64,000 nucleotides of DNA. Source: Eopsaltria australis. Its lineage: Eukaryota > Chordata > Aves > Passeriformes > Petroicidae. Positions 19,901 to 32,510 of the stretch are shown here, piece after piece. The position numbers and the translations under genes are program-made. The notes below the pieces were generated by a model. It was not told where the DNA came from. It did not search any database and was given only the letters and a program-made list of their open reading frames with translations. Within the stretch, counting starts at the first letter, position 1. The number at the start of each line of letters is the position of its first letter. The stretch spans positions 1 through 64,000 of the forward strand of contig JAVTVJ010001205.1 in assembly GCA_034509425.1 (NCBI GenBank), read 5' to 3'.

Positions 19901-22900
19901 CATTCCCCTTGCATTGTGTCCTGTGTACAGCATGCAGTACTGGAGATCCCAGGTTTGAGAAAGCTCAGTGCAATTACAAAACAGCCTTGAAAAAGCTTGC
20001 AGATTGAAAATCTGGGATGAGGTTGCTTAGTGACAGTCAGACACTTTTTTGACCCAGGTGATTAATCATAACACAGTTTTATTGATATTCTCTTTTTGCA
20101 CAGTGATGGATCCACGCAAGCACTGGCATCCTGTCAGAGGGACTTTCGGAACAAGCCCTATCCTGTGCGAGTCAAGATCACATACTACCAAAAAACACTG
20201 ACTGTAAGTCTGAGATAACAGAATTACTTGTCTTTCTCAGCTTCTTAAATGTGAGACTGGGTTTTAAGAGAGTTGCTACAAATTTGTCAGTTCCAGTGTT
20301 GGAAATGAGGAGCTTGGCAGCAGAGGTTGGAAGGAGGTGCTGTGTTTAAATGCTACATGTGGGGATGGATGAGGCTGACAGCAGGCCTGAAAGCCTCTCG
20401 GACATGGACTTAGAAGCGATCAGAGTTTACCCGTGAGAAAGCGCCATGAGACAGTGATGGTATGAACACCTGCAGCCACAGTGAAGGACAGCCAAGAAAA
20501 TAATCAAGGAAGATGTTTGCACCCAACCAAGAGATGGCCTTGCTGAAGAGCATCAAGAATGTAGTGGAGGACTTAGTGTATAGTTAACTGTTTGTGTAGC
20601 TAGTTAGGATGTGCTGGGAAAAGTTCTTGTTATGTAGACAGCCTTGGTGTTGTTTGTCACGCAGCCAATAATAGCATATCACAGTAGCTGGGAAAAAGGG
20701 TATAAAGATGTTAGCACAGACAAATAAAGTACTTCTTCTTCTTTGTCCTCGGACTACTCGCGTGTCGTGTGTCCGTCTCTACTGTGACAGCTACAGATTC
20801 TTTTGGTTGAATTAAGTGCAGGTATTGCTGATTTTTCTAATGTGACTTAGGAGGCAGTCATACAAACACACTCATAATATGCTCAAACCCTTCTGTTGCT
20901 CTTGACTTGCCTAGAGAGGTGTCCCAAAGTCAGGATCTGTTTAAGCTTCAAGTGATTGAGCGGCTCCTGAGCTTGATATTTCTTAAGCTGATCTAAGAGT
21001 TGCAGAGGGTTTTGTAGCTGGTTTTTGAACCAGAGGTTCCTGAAATGTGTCTAAAAAAATAAAACTATTTAACAGTAGATTTAAATTTTCTTTTTGAGGC
21101 TTCTCACCTCAAAAAAATAGTAGGGCTTTGATGACTAAAGATTAAAAATCACTGGTATAAGGAAGTCTTTAAGACTTCTTAAATACTATTCAGCTGATTG
21201 TGAATTCCTTCTAGGTAAGGAGAGAAAAATACTAATGTGGTGTCAGATTGTGAAAGCTACAGTGTGTGTTTATTGGCTTCTGATTCCTTCTGGAGGTAGC
21301 AGCCATAAAGTGTAGAGCTATCATTTTGCAGTAGAAGTTTCTCTAAAAGAAAACATGACTGCACCTGAAAGAGTGAAGACCTTGTACTGTGTTGTAATGG
21401 GAAAAGCTGCCTGTCACTCTTGAGTGAAAGTTAAATTTCAGCCTCCAAGGCTGCTCTGTTTTCACCTGGGCCCTGATGCCTCCTCTAGGAAGTCCTCTGT
21501 CCCAGATGTTGCTGTTAAACTTAGCAGTTCTCTCTTTCTCTGGGGATGCATTTGCAGAATCTTCCTAAGCTTTGAATCAGAACTGCAAGGGATGACTGGT
21601 GTAGATCAGGTCTGTGTTGCCCAGAACCTTTTTAGGATGTGGACTTTTGTAAATAGAATGCTTATGTAAAATGTTGGTAAAACGTCTCTTTCAGAAAATA
21701 GTTTTTGGTTTCCGGTATGAGCTGCTGAGTTACCCAATAAGTTGTATTTTGTGATCATTACTGCAAACTGACAAAACAATTAACACAAATTTGGTGAAAA
21801 TTTTAAGTGTTTGTCCTTTTAGGTATTAATTAATAATGGCTTTACTCCGGATAAAGAGGACTATGAATTTTGTGCCAAAGTGGAAGATATAGTTTTGCCA
21901 TCACAAGGGTACTTTGGAATATCTGCAGCCACAGGGGGACTTGCAGGTAGGAAACATTACAAATTATAGCAAATTCTGTGGGGGCTTGCAAGAGAGGTTG
22001 GTTGGGTGGTTGTTTTTTTACTACTAGTGTTGATCCATTATACCAATTTTTGACTGTGATGACATAATTAACCCTCTTGCAGTCCCAAATTACAGACATG
22101 CTTTGGCCTTTTCCTGACTCCAGCTAAAGAATTTTTGTTTTTTCCTGACAAAGCCCCTGTATAGTCTCATTCCCCACTGCACAAACTCTTGGGAGGATGC
22201 TGTTTTTTGAAGATCCTTTGCAAGTGGAAGGTTGGCTTGGGAATTACAGACATTTGTAAGATGGTTTTGTTTTGTTTGTTGAATACAGATGACCATGATG
22301 TGCTGTCATTTCTGACCTTCCAGCTGACTGAGCCTGGGAAGGAAGCAGTAAGCATTTTTATGCATGATTAGTAAAATATTTTATTGTGCATATTATTTTA
22401 TGTCCAGCACCAGATTATGGTATTTCCTCCGAAGTCACATGTGGCATTCCTGTTTCACAGTTTTGGCATGTAGCTGTGCTGTCATCTGGTTTAGAAAAAT
22501 TGAACTAGTATTGTAATGTTTCAGTAATATTGTCATTAATATTCTCAAGACCAGAATTCTGGAAGCACCACTGAAGCAATAAAACTCGTGATGTTAAGTC
22601 AAACCATGCAGTACTACAAAGTATATTTTCTTTGGAAAGTGGGCAAATATCTGTTCTCACTTTCAACCTTCCCTACTTCTAGGATGATTCTGTACTGCTA
22701 AACAGCATTTATCTTTGTAAAACTTGTTTTAATTTTCTATTGGGAAAATTTTCTATTTGATCTCCATGGGAATGTGTGGTTTCTCACTTCAGCTAAATGT
22801 ATGAATGTGCTGCAGTAATTTTGTTACATCTGAAATCTGAACAGCCTTGCTGCAGAGTCAGTTGTGTTAAGAGTGGGGGAGAACATGAGAAAAATCTCAC

Positions 22901-25900
22901 ACATGCCCTTCCCTCCAATAATGTTTTAAAGCCAACATCAGATGCAGAAATCCCTCAGAAAGATAAAGAGAAGTATCAAGAAGAGTTTGAACACTTTCAG
23001 CAAGAATTGGATAAGAAGAAGGAAGAATTTCAAAGGGAACATCCTGATGTGCAAGGACAGCCAGGCAAGTTATTTGAGCTATTTTTCAGTTGTCCAGGAA
23101 AACATTTGTTTTCCAGGATGTTCAGAACTAGGGATACTCTGGCTGATCTTGCTAAGCTCCCACTGATATTTCTTACATTATTTTAAAATCTTTACTGTAA
23201 TGTGTTTCCTGTTTCTAAAGTTATTTTGGTAGTGCCCAGATTGAGAACAAAATGAATGACTGGAAACATGGTGGGAATTATGAAAAACAGAAGGGAGAGA
23301 AGGTCATGCATCCCTCTGTAAAGTGGTGATTAGGAAGGCATGGCCTTTTTAATTATTTAAAGGACATCTTTTTGGTTTGTTTCTGCACATTCATAGAAAA
23401 CTTTTTAAAAGATGGGCTAGTGCATATCTTGGAACATGTGCTTACCACGGAAAAGCCTTTTAATGCCTGCCTAATGCTGAGCAAACAAGAACCTGATTAT
23501 TTGAAAATATAATGAAAGCTATTTGTTACTTTCATGGATTTTAATAGCTGTATGTGACTCTAAATACACTGGGAATGTACTTTGGGCATCTAGATGTGAA
23601 ATTTTAGGTTGTCATCTTTTATTGCACAGTGATAAGTTATGACTATTCTAAAGGTCCTATACGTTATTTTGATCTGCATTTTTGAGATACAGTTCAGCCT
23701 TTCAATGATAAGAAATAATCCCATTGCCACAGAGTCTTTTGGACTTTGGGATGGTGAGGTTGTAGGAAAAGGTAGATGGATGTGGATATGTTAAGGGAGG
23801 AAGAAAAATGATCCAATGCAACTTATGAGGAATGTGTACATGTGTAAGAACCCCCTGTGCTTTTTTCTTAGCAGCAGATGATGTTTTTGAAACTGTGAGT
23901 GATCGTGAACTGAGGCAAATCTTTGAGGGGCAGAATCAAATTCATCTGGAAATCAAACAGCTTAACAGGCAACTGGACATGATTCTGGATGAGCAGAGGA
24001 AATATGTCTCTGCAGTCACAGAGGAGATTGCCAAAAGAGGAGCTGGGTTTCCAGGTCAGCAGGGACAGGTAAATAAAACCCATGGTGATTCAGAGCCCAG
24101 CCTGATTTTAGCAGTGGGATCCATTTGTTTTTTCCAAGATATGTTGATCTTTTTCTTCCCCCTGCCCCTACCAGGTTTCCCAGCAAGAGATAGACATAGT
24201 TGTGAAAACTCAAGAAGAAGTCATTAGACAAGTAAAGGAAATAAGGTAAATACCTTCCAAATATTAAGGCTGTGTTTTGAATTTTATGATTTCCTTTTAA
24301 ATCCTGTGTATGATTTCAGTGGGACAATATTGACAAATTTGATGTTTGTGTCAGTTCCTTAGTGAAGACTCCCTGCATATATTTAATTTCTGTAATAGTC
24401 AGTTCATGCCCCAAGGATTACTAAGTGCTCTAATTTGTCTATTTTTTATCATGAATTTCCACTTCAACAGGTAAGTTCAGCCCCTTTAAAAACAATGAAG
24501 TAAAACCCTTATCTTGAAGGTGCTATACTGCTAAAATAGATTTGTGAAGATGCTTGTGTTTGATGGGGATGTCTCAATACTTCTAAGGTGTTTTACTGTT
24601 GCTGTCTTAATCAGGAATGGCTTTAAGCTGGTTTAGCCCTTTATTTGTAGCAGCTAAAACATTTCTTACCTTGTATTTAAAAAAAAGGAGAAAAATAATT
24701 CCTTCAGTTGTGCTTTTTTTACCCCTGTATTAGTTCAAGGGTAGCTCTTGTGATTTATCTAAGTAGGTCAGTTTTTTGTAGAATGAAGATTAGAGTGCTT
24801 CCATTTTTGCACTTGTTCTTCCACGGAAGCTTCTATGTTAATATTCTTGACAAATCTTTATACCTTGCAAGCAAATTAGATTTTCTTGTTAACACTGGCA
24901 GTCTGCCTTTTTAGTGACTACTTACCAGCTCGGAGTTTGCGTAACATCATCTTAATATTTTTCTTAGATTAAAGAAATGCTTTATTTAGAGATGGAAATA
25001 AAAAGCCCCTTGGTGCATCGCTTGTCATCCCGCAGGAAAAGGACTTAGAGGCCAAGTAATTTTCTTGGCAAGATTGTGGATTTCTTAATCACCTGATTAC
25101 AGAAGAATCTTGCATGTTCCTACAATAGAAACTGTCAGCAGGGTATTATTAATGCAAAAGTCAATATAAATCCAATTTGATACAGCCCGTGTCTATTAAG
25201 GGAAGTTATTTTGCTTTTAACAAAGACTGGATCAGTGTGGGGGAAAGTGGGTGTGCAGATTTCTGTTCATTAGTTAGAGATGGTTCTGTTAGGAGGGAGA
25301 AGAACCACTTGTATTGTAGCACTGTGAGGCGTGTGGAAAGACAAAATTACTATCAGTGGTTATTAGGCAGAGGGGACATGACGGGTTATTTAAGATAAAA
25401 CCTTCCAGTGAAAAATTTACTACTAAAATATATTATTATAACACTAATTGCAAGTCCAGGTAAATGAAAAATAGCTGACCACTCTACAAAGAGTTAGGAG
25501 TGCTCCATGAAAGCATTGAAGTAAGCTCCCTTCTGAACCAAATGGAAAGTTTTAAGTAAATTAAAAAGAAATCCAAAGGCATACATACTGTTTCCTACAG
25601 TCCTGAGGAGGGAACTTCTGATTTGGCATCACAAAGGTCAGACAGTGAACGCTCTGACCAGGAACAGGAATAGAGGGTCCCTGCCTCCGGCCAGGAGGAT
25701 GGTGACCCAATACAATTGTCTATTCTGTTAATAATGAAGAGATTATCATTCACATGATAAATATTTTAGCTGTAGAATAATCCTCTTTGCAACTCAAAAG
25801 AAACAGCACAGTAGGGGAAAAATATAGAAACACATTGATTAGAGATTAAGTTTTTTTTCTCTCATTGACTAGTTTATCTCAAACCAAATTAGTTATGAAA

Positions 25901-28588
25901 CCTCAACTTTTTCTGGATTTAATTTCATTTGTTGTAGAAGCAAAATGAATTCACAATAAGACAATATTAAGTATTACGACAATGCATATGGGAAATTAGT
26001 TCCTCATATGAATGGTAATCACAAAACAAGGATGTATCTAAATCTTTTCTTATCCCAAAAGCCTCTTTCTTGTTTTTATTTCTTACATGACTGCATTTAT
26101 TTATTTATTTATTTATTTTTCAAACAGCTTTTGTGTTTTTTCAAAGATTGCATTAAACTCTGCTGATCCTAAAGCCTTGGCAAGAGCCTCAGACAGAACT
26201 CTTGTTCTATAGCCCTCATCAGTCAGGCAGGCAAAGTGGGTGTCAGGCAACAGAATATTTGCTAGTTCATATTCTCAACATGACTGAGAGATGGGGCACT
26301 CTACAATTGGCAACTGTCTGCAGTATTAACTATTTTTAAAAATTGTAATTTGACTAAAGGATTATTTCTTGAGAGGTATCCTTGAAAGCTAGAAAAAATC
26401 TGCCTTGTCGGGCAACTATGTATTTCAGCCTAATTCTAATGAACTAAAAGCTGTCCAGAATAACTGGTATTTGTAGAAGAGTTGGTGTGTGCTGAAAGCT
26501 GGTTTATTATTTGTCTTGTTTCAGAAGTTCTGTCACTGATGCTCTGAGATCCATCAGTGGGGCTCAGCACCCTGGCTCTGCAGGAGTCTATGAAACAACT
26601 CAGCACTTCAATGACATCAAAGAACATCTTCATGTAGTGAAGAGGGACATAGAGCATTTAGTACAACACAACACGGTAATTTATGTGTTGGGAGTGTAAA
26701 GCATGAGTGTAACACGGCTTTCTTTGACTGTTAGTGAAAAGCTAGGATGAGCCAGCATGCAATTTAGGGAGCAATTAATCCTGCATTAAGCTGCTTTGCT
26801 AAAACTATGTTGCCTTGATCTAACTGCATGATGTGGGTCTTGATGAGAACTTTTGCACAAAGAGCATTATTTTTAGTCTAATTTCTTGTGGAAACAAGGT
26901 CAAGCAATTAGGTTTTCTGGGTGGTTTTTTTTGTGTTTGTCCCCCTACTTAACAGCTCTATACAGAGGAGATTCTGTGGTGCTTCTGCACACAAGGGAGA
27001 GCTTTAATCAGGGGAAACTCAGGCAGGCTCTGCTTAAGGTTTCTTAATGCAAAAAAATGACTGTGTTCACATTCAGGAGTACCTTAGTCTAGCCTAGGTA
27101 GCAATTAAGCTGAATTAGCTTATGATCTGTAGAAGGTCCTTGATTAATTTACCATATTTATGTATTCTTTCCCATATAACCCTCAGTTTAACATCAGGAA
27201 ATTTATCTGAGAAATGTAAAGGTAGAAGGGGAAAGTGAGATGAGGAGTAAGATTATTTTTCAGAGTACTGGCATTTCACTCCATTTTCTGCTTGTGCTCT
27301 GATTTTTACATCACATTGCAAAGCCCTTCTTTTGTAAGTCCTTTGATGGGATGTCTTGTTTGCTCTTTTCTTGGTTTTTAGCCATCCAGTGAGAAACAAA
27401 ATTGTCCTGAGTTGCCATTTCCATCCTGCTTATCTACAGTGCATTTCTTCATATTTGTGGCGGTGCAAACTGTGTTATTCATTGGTTATGTCATGTATAG
27501 GTAAGTCTTGTGTGGCTCAAAGACAGCAGGACAAGTAGTTTTAGAACTGCTGACTGATAATGCCATTGTAATGGTATCATTGTGTTAATCTTGTTAAAAC
27601 AAGCAATTATTCAGATTGGAAGAGACCTTGGGAGGTCTCCAGTTCAATCTGCTCCAAATGGGGTCCACACTGAATTCAGACAGGGTCACATGGGGTTTAA
27701 ACTGGTCAGGTCTTCAAAATCTCTAAGAATGCAAAATTTACCACTGCCACAGAACCCACTGGAAATGTTGAATTATCATAATGAAGTTTGGTTTATTCTA
27801 CCCCCACTCACCCACCGGATATCAAGTGGGAACCTGACCTGTTTTTACCTGACTGTTGTGTCTTTTTTTTTTTTTTTAATCTAAGCTAATTGGTATGGTT
27901 TTTCTGTTCTCTTCCCCCTCCTTGTGATGTCATAATGTTGAAATTCTATTTGCATTGATGAAAAGGACAACCTCCATGACTGGTAGTCTTTTTGCCATCA
28001 GCTGGAACAATGATTTCCAAGACAAACAAGGAGCTGGTCCCCTCCAGTTCTTTGTGATGCATTCATAATTCCAGCACCTGAATGTGGTTGATCCACAGTG
28101 TCTGTATCAACTAAGAAAATTAATGATCTGTGCCAGAGGGAAAAGGAAATCCCACTTAAATCAATCCTTTCCCTGCTTAGTTGCATGGGTTTCTTTTTCT
28201 AAGATGATCTTTAGGCCAATCAGATACTGAGAAGCTTCAGAAAATGTATAAGAATATTTTAAAAGTCAGTTTGTTTGTTCTTTCATTGTTTCTGGCTTGT
28301 GTCCAGAATGTGGGGTTGTTTGTTCTTTTACCTTTTGTGTCTGATGCAAAATTGGAACTACAGTGATGCTACCCATGTCTTTGTGAATAGAAAAAATTAT
28401 GTTCTGTTTTTGTGATATGACTTATATTTTCTCTAAGTCTCTGTTGATAAGGAATGGAATCTTCTAATCCTCAAATAAATGAAAATTTAAAGCAGTTAGC
28501 TAGTTTCAAGTTAAAAAGACTTGAAGAATTCTTTTCTGCCTTTTCTTTCAGGAGCCAACAAGAAGCAGCAGCCAAAAAGTTCTTTTGA
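16901..28588 (+). CDS. LMAN1: LMAN1 (ERGIC-53), mannose-binding ER-Golgi cargo receptor, 13 exons
   Basis: Coding exons: 16901-17084, 17893-18047, 18132-18239, 19313-19374, 20104-20203, 21823-21946, 22289-22347, 22932-23064, 23875-24068, 24175-24245, 26525-26675, 27382-27500, 28552-28588. They join in frame to 498 residues (human 510). Residues 1 to about 22 are a signal peptide. An L-type lectin domain follows (about 32-250), with expected Ca2+/mannose ligands D111, D142, F144, N146, H168 and D171. Then come a coiled-coil stalk, cysteines C455 and C463 (the positions that link oligomers in the mammalian protein), a TM helix at about 467-486 and the C-terminal KKFF ER exit/retrieval signal. 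It cycles between ER and ERGIC and exports glycoproteins such as coagulation factors V and VIII with MCFD2. The start has a good context (CCAAGATGG). Intron 8 uses a GC donor and exon 9 a tandem acceptor. Introns 3 and 5 carry solo LTRs. Confidence 0.97.
18545..18550 (+). repeat. Target-site duplication CATAAT (left copy)
   Basis: CATAAT occurs immediately before the LTR at 18551 and again at 19154-19159 immediately after it. This fixes both ends of the insertion. Confidence 0.9.
18551..19153 (+). mobile_element. Solo LTR in LMAN1 intron 3 (same family as 21-7942)
   Basis: This 603-bp LTR runs TGTTGGGG...AATTCTACA with a perfect 6-bp duplication CATAAT on each side and no internal region. 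It is the uninterrupted paralogue of the split LTR at the left end of the window, in the opposite orientation. A CT-rich stretch (18963-19020) precedes an AATAAA at 19073-19078. It is in sense orientation with LMAN1. Confidence 0.93.
20358..20789 (+). mobile_element. Solo LTR in LMAN1 intron 5
   Basis: This 432-bp LTR runs TGTGGGGATGG...ACTGTGACA and is flanked by the 6-bp duplication GCTACA (20352-20357 and 20790-20795). It has a TATA box (TATAAA 20701-20706) and, 17 bp on, AATAAA at 20723-20728, then a short CpG-containing U5. The compact R resembles alpharetrovirus/ERVK-type LTRs. It belongs to a different family from the intron 3 LTR and lies in sense orientation with LMAN1. Confidence 0.9.
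23065..23070 (+). other. LMAN1: Non-canonical GC splice donor, LMAN1 intron 8
   Basis: Exon 8 ends CAGCCAG and the intron starts GCAAGT, a perfect match to the GC-AG donor consensus. The only nearby GT (23069) would break the reading frame with exon 9. Confidence 0.8.
25601..25720 (+). mobile_element. ERVL-like gag-pol junction fragment in LMAN1 intron 10
   Basis: A short open stretch encodes PEEGTS...SDQEQE, then TAG at 25671-25673, then R-PAS-QE. This matches the C-terminus of Gag (PLEGTS), the amber codon and the start of pol in ERV-A and ERV-B. I see no LTRs around it, so it is a relic of a third, more diverged element or of a cousin family. The match is short and judged by eye. Confidence 0.5.
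26099..26120 (+). repeat. (TTTA)n microsatellite
   Basis: About five TTTA units in LMAN1 intron 10. Confidence 0.8.
27585..27800 (-). mobile_element. CR1 LINE fragment, antisense
   Basis: The phrases CAGATTGGAAGAGACCTTGG, AGGTCTCCAGTTCAATCTGC and CCACAGAACCCACTGGAAATG resemble the reverse complement of the avian CR1 3' region. It is diverged and lies in LMAN1 intron 12. Confidence 0.55.
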
Positions 28589-30880
28589 TGACCTGTTCCT
28601 TTTGTGTGTACATAACAGCAGTCTGTATGCACAGAAAATTCTACACTTCTGTAAATGAGGGAAATTTTAATGTTGGATATACTTCAATATTATAAATTAT
28701 TTAATTTTGTTAAATAAAATGAGTTCTCATTTAAAGTGTTGATGCTAGAAACAGAGCAAATGCTGGATGGGGGAAGACTGTGCACCCTATCTAGGTCTGT
28801 GTTTTCAGCTGACTTTTTCATAAATACTGAAAGGCAAACTCCCCATCCCTCTGCTCTTGTTAAGATTCCAGAGGAGGAGTTGAAACACCCAGGCTTAGTG
28901 TTTGTTCAGAGCGTGAATTGCAGATGGATGATTTGTGCAGAAAACTTGCTACTAAGTGTCCTGACATAGCAGTTAAAAAAAAAAAAAAAAAAAGAAAATA
29001 AAAAGAAGGTAAAAAATCCCAAACCTCAAAGAACCATTCTTCTGCAGGGTTTGGGTTTTTTTGGCGGGTAAAAATTTATTATAAACATTCTATTTGTTTA
29101 CCACTTGGATTTACCAGTATAAGAATATTTTAGTTAATTCTCATTTAAACACTTTTTTTATATGTGGACATAAAGACAGGCCTTTAAGACCCTGACTGTT
29201 GATACCTGATGTAAAAACCAATTATACAGAACATGCAAAGAGAGGCTTCTCCTTATTTTGCAGCTTGATTTTGGGCAGTGAGAAAAAATGTGATAAAGTA
29301 GTTTCTTCAAGTATATTGTGGGGCTGATTTATTTTTTCATAGTTTCAAGTCTGTCTGTAATTTCTTTTGGGACATTTGTGGAACTTTTCCAGCAAAGATG
29401 ATTGCTTTATCCATCTTCCAATCTGTTTGTATCAAGGATATGTTTAGTGTGTGAATTTGTCTTTACTTTTCTAAAGTTGCCTTGTGTCTTTCATGTATCA
29501 AGTACAGATGCTTTGATTTAAATCTTGACATGGTGAGTATTGTAAGCTGTAGGTATTGAGTGTTAACCCATTTCTTCACAAACTTGCTTCACACATGTTT
29601 GTTAATCTGTAGAACCAGTATTTTGTGTCAATTCCTGCTTGGATATCAACAGCGTAAGACTGAACATGTGATTTTGATACTGCTTATCAAGCAAACATTT
29701 GCTTCAGCAAAGAAAGCAAGCAGAGGGCCCAACTTAGGAATGTGAAATTAATTAATTTTGCCTTGTTTACATATCTGTGGTAACTTTGTCCTTGAGTTGT
29801 ATGTAGAATTAGAATAAGTATTTCTGTGGTTTCCTAAATTCTATAAAATGCACAAATGCATCAGGATATTTCACTTAGAACTGTTAATTTGTTTGTCTGA
29901 ATCTGCAAAAATGATCTGTAATATGACTGCTCCTATTGCATTTCTACAGTCTGCTCCCTTGGAGTGCAACATGTACTGTAATGTAATTCACTGTAATGAA
30001 GAACACTTCAGTGTTGTGCCTGTCAGTTTGGAGAAATGATAAATCTATGCAATATATTTTGTTACTTCAAATACAGTGTCCAAAAAGTGAATGTCTGAGC
30101 TATACTGAGAAAATGACCCCAATTAACACATCTACAGTATGGAGGATAGTCCAAGTGGTATAGCTTTATAGATTAATTTCTAAATTTGAGCAGATTTTGC
30201 TGTACTAATAAGAGAAACTACTGCCTCAGGCTAATCAATGAATAAACAACTTTTCAGATAAAGCAGAATAACACATTGGAATTTATCTCTTCAGTTCTTT
30301 CAACACCAGCAAATATTTCCAGGTGCCTTGAGTCTAAGCTATTACAACCCTGACTCTTGTAACAAAACTTAATATATTTTCTTAAATGGTTCTGAAATTG
30401 TACAGTGGTGATTCCTTTCAGTTGCAGACCTCGCATCAGTGCAACATCCAGTTGATTCCTATCCAGCAAGATTTCACACCTTGGAATACAGTTGGACAGT
30501 ATTAGGGAGAACAAGTTATATTTGAATTGTGGATGATAAGCGCAAATATTTGGCAATGACAAGAGAATGGGGTTGTACTGGTGGGGGTTCATTAAACACA
30601 TGGTCACCCCTGAATCTTTCAAAAGTCAAATGCATAATATGGTTTGTAAACTACCTGGTTTACGGTTTGTAAATTAACTGCTCTGGTTAATTCTGTGGGA
30701 AGAAAATCTGACCTTTCTCAATGAATCAATTACTGTAACACCAAAAAATGTTTACTGGAGTTTTTTTTTTTTTTTAAATTTTAATTTCAAACAGCTGTCA
30801 GTATGTTTGTTTCTGACTGATGTAAATTGATATTTGGAGTTCAGAGATAATCTTATATGAATAAAGGTGCATATTTTTAG
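28589..30880 (+). other. LMAN1: LMAN1 3'UTR (extent inferred)
   Basis: AT-rich, apparently unique sequence follows the LMAN1 stop. AATAAA signals lie at 28713-28718, 30241-30246 and 30860-30865, so a short and a long 3'UTR are both possible. Mammalian LMAN1 has a long 3'UTR, which favours use of the distal signals. An A-run lies at about 28976-28993. Confidence 0.55.
28713..28718 (+). terminator. LMAN1: Proximal poly(A) signal of LMAN1
   Basis: AATAAA 125 bp after the stop codon. Confidence 0.6.
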
Positions 30881-30978
30881 TAAGCCTTTTTCTTTTCATT
30901 TGGTACGTGTCCATGAAATCTAAGCAATTGTATTTGAAGCATTCTTTACCCGCAGTTGAGAGTCTGAACACTTACAGA

Positions 30979-32510
30979 TGTCCTGGATTAGTTAGGAGTA
31001 GTCAAAATCTAAGAAGTGACTTATGCTGCAGGAAGGAATATAACTTCCTTCCTGGAAGAGAGAGCCAGTAGCTAGGTAATTTTAAAGATTGATGTGTAAA
31101 TAAACAAATTAAAAAGCTGATCTGCCTTCGAGGAAAGAACTATATATAAGCAGAGATCTTTTGAGCCTCTTTCTTTTTTGGCCTGCTGCTGTGTAGAGAG
31201 GAGCATCTCCTGCTTCTCTCCCTGGTAAGGCCCCCCCCCCCCCCTCCTTCCCAAGGAGGGAGGGGCGGGGGGGGAGGGGGGAAGGGAAGTTATGGCAGCC
31301 GTGCTGCTGCAGCAGGGAATGGGGGAAGAAACGGCTGGAATTTTCAGCAGATACAGCTCAGCTGACATGTCAGCTACACGAGACAGGGCCAGATCCCTGC
31401 TCCGGGCCAAGCAAGGACTGGGCCAGACTCCATCCAACTCAGGCCAGGCCCTGCCCTATCACCCTGGGCCCAGATAGCCCCACCAGGCCGAGCCAGCTTT
31501 GCAGAGCCAGGCCACAGAGACTCTAAAAACTTCTGCCATCCAGCTCAGACCTTTTCAAACAGCCTGGCAGAGAGCACGTGATCATCACACTACCAGAGAA
31601 AGAAAGAGAGATTAACTCTATCCTAGACTAAACTTGCAGACACCCATCCTTCCTTACACAGAGAGAGGAACGAGTGAGGACATCTACATAAATGCAGCAT
31701 AAAGACTTTGCAGTCAGTGAGGAAAGCAGAACTGATACCTACAGGGAGGAGCATGAGAAGTGCTTCAAGAGTGAAGCTGAAAACTCTTTTGGAGAACCAT
31801 AGTTGAAGACTAGGCTAATAAATTCCCTGTAATATATGCAAATATAGTCTAAAGGGGGGATGTGAGGTTCTAATTGCAACCAGTAAACTGAAATACCTGG
31901 GTAAAAACAAGTAAGTGTTGAAAAAGTACAGCCTGATAAAAAACTTGAACCAAGAGAGAGGAGAGGCTGTGACCCAGAGCCCTGGTCCCAGGGGAATGCT
32001 AGAGAACCTGAGTTGTTAGAAGAACCTGTGTTGCTCAGCACAGAAGAAGGGATTTTCTTTGTTGCTGCAATTGAACTGTGCATCCTTAAAACAGGTACCC
32101 TGTGGACTGTTCATAACCCACCATAGTAGCTGTGGGAAGGCTACTGGTGTGGGAGGGATCCGCCATTAAACTAGTCTTTCTTTCGGGCGGCGGCTGATAG
32201 TGAGGCAAAAGAGCCATAAAAACGGTATTTTTCTTACAGAAAATCCATAGTATAAACAAAAGAAACTTCTCTCCCTGAATAAACTAAAACGAAAGCTATT
32301 TCTGAGATAGTAAACTGACTGGAGGTCAAAGTGTTGTCTTTTGTGTGTTGTCAGGGAAAAAAAAATAGAGAAGTGAAGAAAGAAAGAGTGGTCTAAAAAG
32401 TTTGTCCTGGTTTTCCTTGTTTTTTTTTTCTCCCTCTGTCTTAAGTATATTAATAAAGTTTCTTTATAAAGTCTGAGCCTGCTTTACCTACTCCTAATCC
32501 TCATCTCACA
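30979..32510. mobile_element. Probable LTR-type element (about 1.5 kb)
   Basis: The block starts TGTCCTGGATTAG and ends CTAATCC...CTCACA, with imperfectly inverted ends (TTAGGAGTAG against CTACTCCTAA). A TATATAA box (31143-31149) and an AATAAA (32452-32457) suggest + orientation. No target-site duplication was found and no coding capacity is seen, so this could be a long solo LTR, a non-autonomous element or a composite. Confidence 0.45.
31229..31285. repeat. C-run/G-run inverted repeat
   Basis: About 14 C, then CTCCTTCCCAAGGAGG, then G-rich runs. The two arms are complementary around CCTTCCCAAGG and could form a GC hairpin, a G-quadruplex or an i-motif. It lies within the LTR-type element. 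The homopolymer length may be uncertain in the assembly. Confidence 0.8.

Noticed and set aside
26099..26330. Possible exon between LMAN1 exons 10 and 11
   Set aside because: Exon 10 joins exon 11 in frame with the known LMAN1 sequence order, and this stretch has stops and no paired splice sites.
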